A DNA stretch of 52,513 nucleotides from Chitinophaga pinensis (GTDB lineage Bacteria > Bacteroidota > Bacteroidia > UKL13-3). Position 1 is the stretch's first letter. Each line of letters starts with the position of its first letter. Position numbers and translations under genes: made by a program. The stretch covers positions 1 through 52,513 of the forward strand of contig CAMAWM010000014.1 in NCBI GenBank assembly GCA_945861965.1. Direction: 5' to 3'. Of this stretch, positions 50,513-52,513 are shown piece by piece. Below the pieces are notes generated by a model that was not told the origin of the DNA, made no database searches, and was given only the letters and a program-made list of their open reading frames with translations.

Positions 50513-51031
50513 ATGTTACGAACTAAAATTATATTATTTCTGATTTCATTCTGCTTTATTTCTAAGCTTAGTTATTCTCAAGAAGAAACATATAAGGAGC
50601 CAAAAGGAACAAATAATTGCTTTGTAGAATTAGGCGGTGCAGGCTTATTCTATTCAATAAATTATGAAAAATATTTATACAAAAGCTTCAACGAAAAACT
50701 AACCTGGACAGGTAGAATTGGAGGAGGCTACAACCCAATTCCATATCGCTTGCTCAATTCGGTTTATTTGGAAGATGAATCATTTATGTTTCCTTTTACA
50801 AGCAGTATTTTTTATGGAAACAGAAAAGAACGAATTGAAATTGGTGCTGGATATACTTTGCTCACTCAAGATTTTTCTAGCAATCAAGTTATCCCAACAT
50901 TTATTTTAGGATTTAGAGTAACGGAAACGAACGGTACATTTTTTAGAGTTGCTTATACTCCACATTTGCGCGATAACGTTTTAGTAACTTGGTTTGGTGT
51001 TAGCATCGGCAGGAATTTTAATTTTAAGTGA
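50513..51031 (+). CDS. Small secreted beta-barrel-like protein
   Basis: A 172-residue exported protein of unknown function. A signal peptide ends near residue 23 (KLSYSQ). The rest is a series of alternating strands with Gly and aromatic residues (FVELGGAGLFYSINYEKYL, WTGRIGGGYNP, IEIGAGYTLLTQ, PTFILGFRVTE, FFRVAYTPHL), ending VTWFGVSIGRNFNFK with a near-terminal Phe, which fits a small 8-stranded outer-membrane barrel. The ATG at 50513 gives the better signal peptide; a TTG at 50504 is in frame. It lies 58 nt before the following gene. Confidence 0.75.
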   Translation: MLRTKIILFLISFCFISKLSYSQEETYKEPKGTNNCFVELGGAGLFYSINYEKYLYKSFNEKLTWTGRIGGGYNPIPYRLLNSVYLEDESFMFPFTSSIFYGNRKERIEIGAGYTLLTQDFSSNQVIPTFILGFRVTETNGTFFRVAYTPHLRDNVLVTWFGVSIGRNFNFK

Positions 51032-51089
51032 CGGCACTATTTTATACTTTAATCGAAATTATATTTAATCAAGTTGTTAAATTCGACTC

Positions 51090-52370
51090 ATGAAATATTT
51101 TTTCTTGCTGGTAGTTGTATTTCTTCTTTGCAAATTATCTATTGCTCAAAACGATGAGTTGATTATACAAACCGACAGTTTTGCAAAAGACGATCGGTTT
51201 AACAAATATCACATTACACGCGAGTTGTTTTTAGTTAATGGAGATACCATAAAAACACCAACATTTGAAGGGCTTAGCGAAGCAAAAACAATTACAATAA
51301 AAAAACCTGAAGGGTATAAATTATATGCGTATGGTTTTATTTTTTTTGCGGGAACTGAAAACAAATTAAATCCATATTACATCACAATTATGGTAACAAA
51401 CTATTTGGCCAAAAATCCTAAAATATGGATTGACTACAACCAAAATTTTGATTTTACAGACGATCCTAATTATCTATTGCCTTATTTTAACGAGAAAGGA
51501 ACGGAAGTATTTTTACCGAATCAGAAAAATCAGAACGGAAAAAATAAAATTCTTTTTACTCGTACTTCGTTGTTTGGAAAATTCGAATTCCGAAAACAAA
51601 TGAATGAATATTATGATTTTTTTTACAAAGACAGAAAATTTATTGGCCTTGATTATACCTATCGAGAGCAACGGTATTTATGCAAATCCGGAATTGTAAA
51701 ATTTGGCAACGACAGTTTCCGTATTGCACTGTACGATGGGAATAGCAATGGATTGTACAACGATGCAGATACCGATAGAGTAATTGTAATTAATTACAAC
51801 GATTCCATATTTGACAACACAAACGATTTGTTCAGCACAAAACTTGCTAAGAAAAACGAGACAACATATTTCGAAAAAAACGGACAAGTATTCGAAATTT
51901 TAGAAACAGACGAAGCAGGAAATTTTGTTAAAATAAAACCAACGAAAAGCGAATCGCTATTTGGTAAAATCAAAGTCGGCAAAAAAATTCCGAAATTTAT
52001 TTTTACAACTTACAAAGGCGAGAAAAAAAATATTAAAAAATTTAAGCGTCAAGAAGTATTCATGTATTTTTCATCTGCAACTTCAAAAAATTTCAAAAAT
52101 GACACTGCTTTTTTGCGTCAAATTGCAGCAATTGATAGCAATAAAATTCGAGTAATTCTTTTCTTATATGTAAACAAAAGTTTCGAATTGCGTTATTTCT
52201 CAAGTCAAGCAAAACCCAATTATATTTTAGCATTAGGACACAAAAATATCAGCAATAAATTAGGAATTCGAGGATTGCCACAAACCTTATTAGTTGGCAA
52301 AAAAAGAAGAGTTAAAAAATATGGGATTTCGCCAGAGGAATACTTGAAAAATCTAAGATCAACTGATTAA
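51090..52370 (+). CDS. Secreted protein with a cysteine-less thioredoxin-like C-terminal domain
   Basis: A 426-residue exported protein. A signal peptide ends near residue 19 (LSIAQ). Residues 20-285 form a beta-rich domain without a name I can give; it has a Ca-loop-like GNSNGLYNDADTD. The C-terminal 130 residues read like a TlpA/AhpC-type thioredoxin fold: KVGKKIPKFIFTTYKGEKKN at the beginning, MYFSSATSKNFKN where the FWASWCxxC motif should be, and NKLGIRGLPQTLLVGKKRRV with the cis-Pro loop. Both redox Cys are missing, so thiol-disulfide exchange is not expected; a binding or structural role is inferred. It ends 5 nt before the stop of a convergent partial gene. Confidence 0.75.
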   Translation: MKYFFLLVVVFLLCKLSIAQNDELIIQTDSFAKDDRFNKYHITRELFLVNGDTIKTPTFEGLSEAKTITIKKPEGYKLYAYGFIFFAGTENKLNPYYITIMVTNYLAKNPKIWIDYNQNFDFTDDPNYLLPYFNEKGTEVFLPNQKNQNGKNKILFTRTSLFGKFEFRKQMNEYYDFFYKDRKFIGLDYTYREQRYLCKSGIVKFGNDSFRIALYDGNSNGLYNDADTDRVIVINYNDSIFDNTNDLFSTKLAKKNETTYFEKNGQVFEILETDEAGNFVKIKPTKSESLFGKIKVGKKIPKFIFTTYKGEKKNIKKFKRQEVFMYFSSATSKNFKNDTAFLRQIAAIDSNKIRVILFLYVNKSFELRYFSSQAKPNYILALGHKNISNKLGIRGLPQTLLVGKKRRVKKYGISPEEYLKNLRSTD

Positions 52371-52375
52371 AATAT

Positions 52376-52513
52376 TCACCCTAATCTTCGAGATATAACA
52401 GTTTGAACTTGTTGAAAAAGCTGATACGGATTTAATTTTCGCCAGTCCAAATTATCAAGTTCGCCTCCAAAATTTAGAAAAAAATCAATACGCATATTTT
52501 TAAATTCATCTAA
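52376..52513 (-). CDS. Partial gene of unknown function at window end
   Basis: The last 45 codons of a minus-strand frame that enters from beyond the window and stops at 52376. It contains DFFLNFGGELDNLDW, then RKLNPYQLFQQVQTVISRRLG at the C-terminus (given in parts). I do not recognise the family. The frame has no internal stop and codon use resembles the neighbours, and it ends 5 nt from the convergent gene, so it is probably the 3' end of a real gene. Confidence 0.5.
   Translation of the reverse strand, partial: LDEFKNMRIDFFLNFGGELDNLDWRKLNPYQLFQQVQTVISRRLG

Noticed and set aside
1-52513. CRISPR arrays, tRNA or rRNA genes, insertion sequences, prophage genes
   Set aside because: No regularly spaced direct repeats, tRNA-like cloverleaf blocks, transposase motifs or phage structural genes were seen, although short RNA genes could escape reading by eye.

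Overview
The window looks like a chromosomal segment of an AT-rich member of the Bacteroidota. Evidence for this is the type IX secretion (T9SS) genes (porX, porQ, a PorV/PorQ-like barrel and a protein with a T9SS C-terminal sorting domain), a TonB-dependent receptor with an N-terminal carboxypeptidase-like domain, the parA-parB-DUF5683-dapB-lepB order, the alternative GlmU, zinc-free ribosomal protein L31 type B, and promoters of the Bacteroidota -33/-7 type (TTTG, 19 nt, TAnnTTTG). I cannot fix the order or genus. Base composition and gene style are uniform. I see no prophage, insertion sequence, CRISPR array, rRNA or tRNA.

Layout. 1-4052 (minus): a chromosome-segregation and lysine/secretion operon (parA, parB, DUF5683, dapB, lepB cut by the window edge). 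4460-7786: a T9SS cargo protein divergent from a TonB receptor, with a 59-residue membrane protein behind it. 7792-15471 (minus): recG, a WG-repeat protein, an uncharacterised lipoprotein, P5C dehydrogenase (pruA) and the T9SS regulator porX. 15620-21724 (plus): efp with an unusual tip loop, a prohibitin-like protein, an acetyltransferase, an Ldh-family dehydrogenase, maf and two LPP20-type lipoproteins. 21694-33130 (minus): a PorV-like barrel, acs, a truncated Bro-N/DinD-like relic, a subtilase, a BatA/VWA membrane protein, a GH92 mannosidase, cmk and porQ.

33276-35777: a phosphate transporter and an alkaline phosphatase that abut tail to tail with no gap. 35865-42389: dprA, a nucleoside phosphorylase, a beta-CASP nuclease, a WD40 protein, ffh and rlpA. 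42485-47725: rarA-aroK, an HU protein, a PyrR-like phosphoribosyltransferase, rpmE2 and the glmU-like-tpiA pair. 47729-52513: a carboxypeptidase-like-domain protein, an RlmI-type methyltransferase, a UbiA-like membrane protein, a small barrel-like secreted protein, a protein with a cysteine-less thioredoxin-like tail, and the 3' end of an unknown gene.

Most genes are housekeeping or general envelope functions of this phylum, and nothing here amounts to a clear new multi-gene system. The points most worth a second look are the EF-P with Asn where Lys or Arg is expected, the overlapping divergent start codons at 5231-5234, the terminator between the two LPP20 genes, the conserved but unnamed lipoprotein at 11174-12151, the UbiA-like protein with an altered Asp motif, and the degenerate thioredoxin-like protein at the right end.
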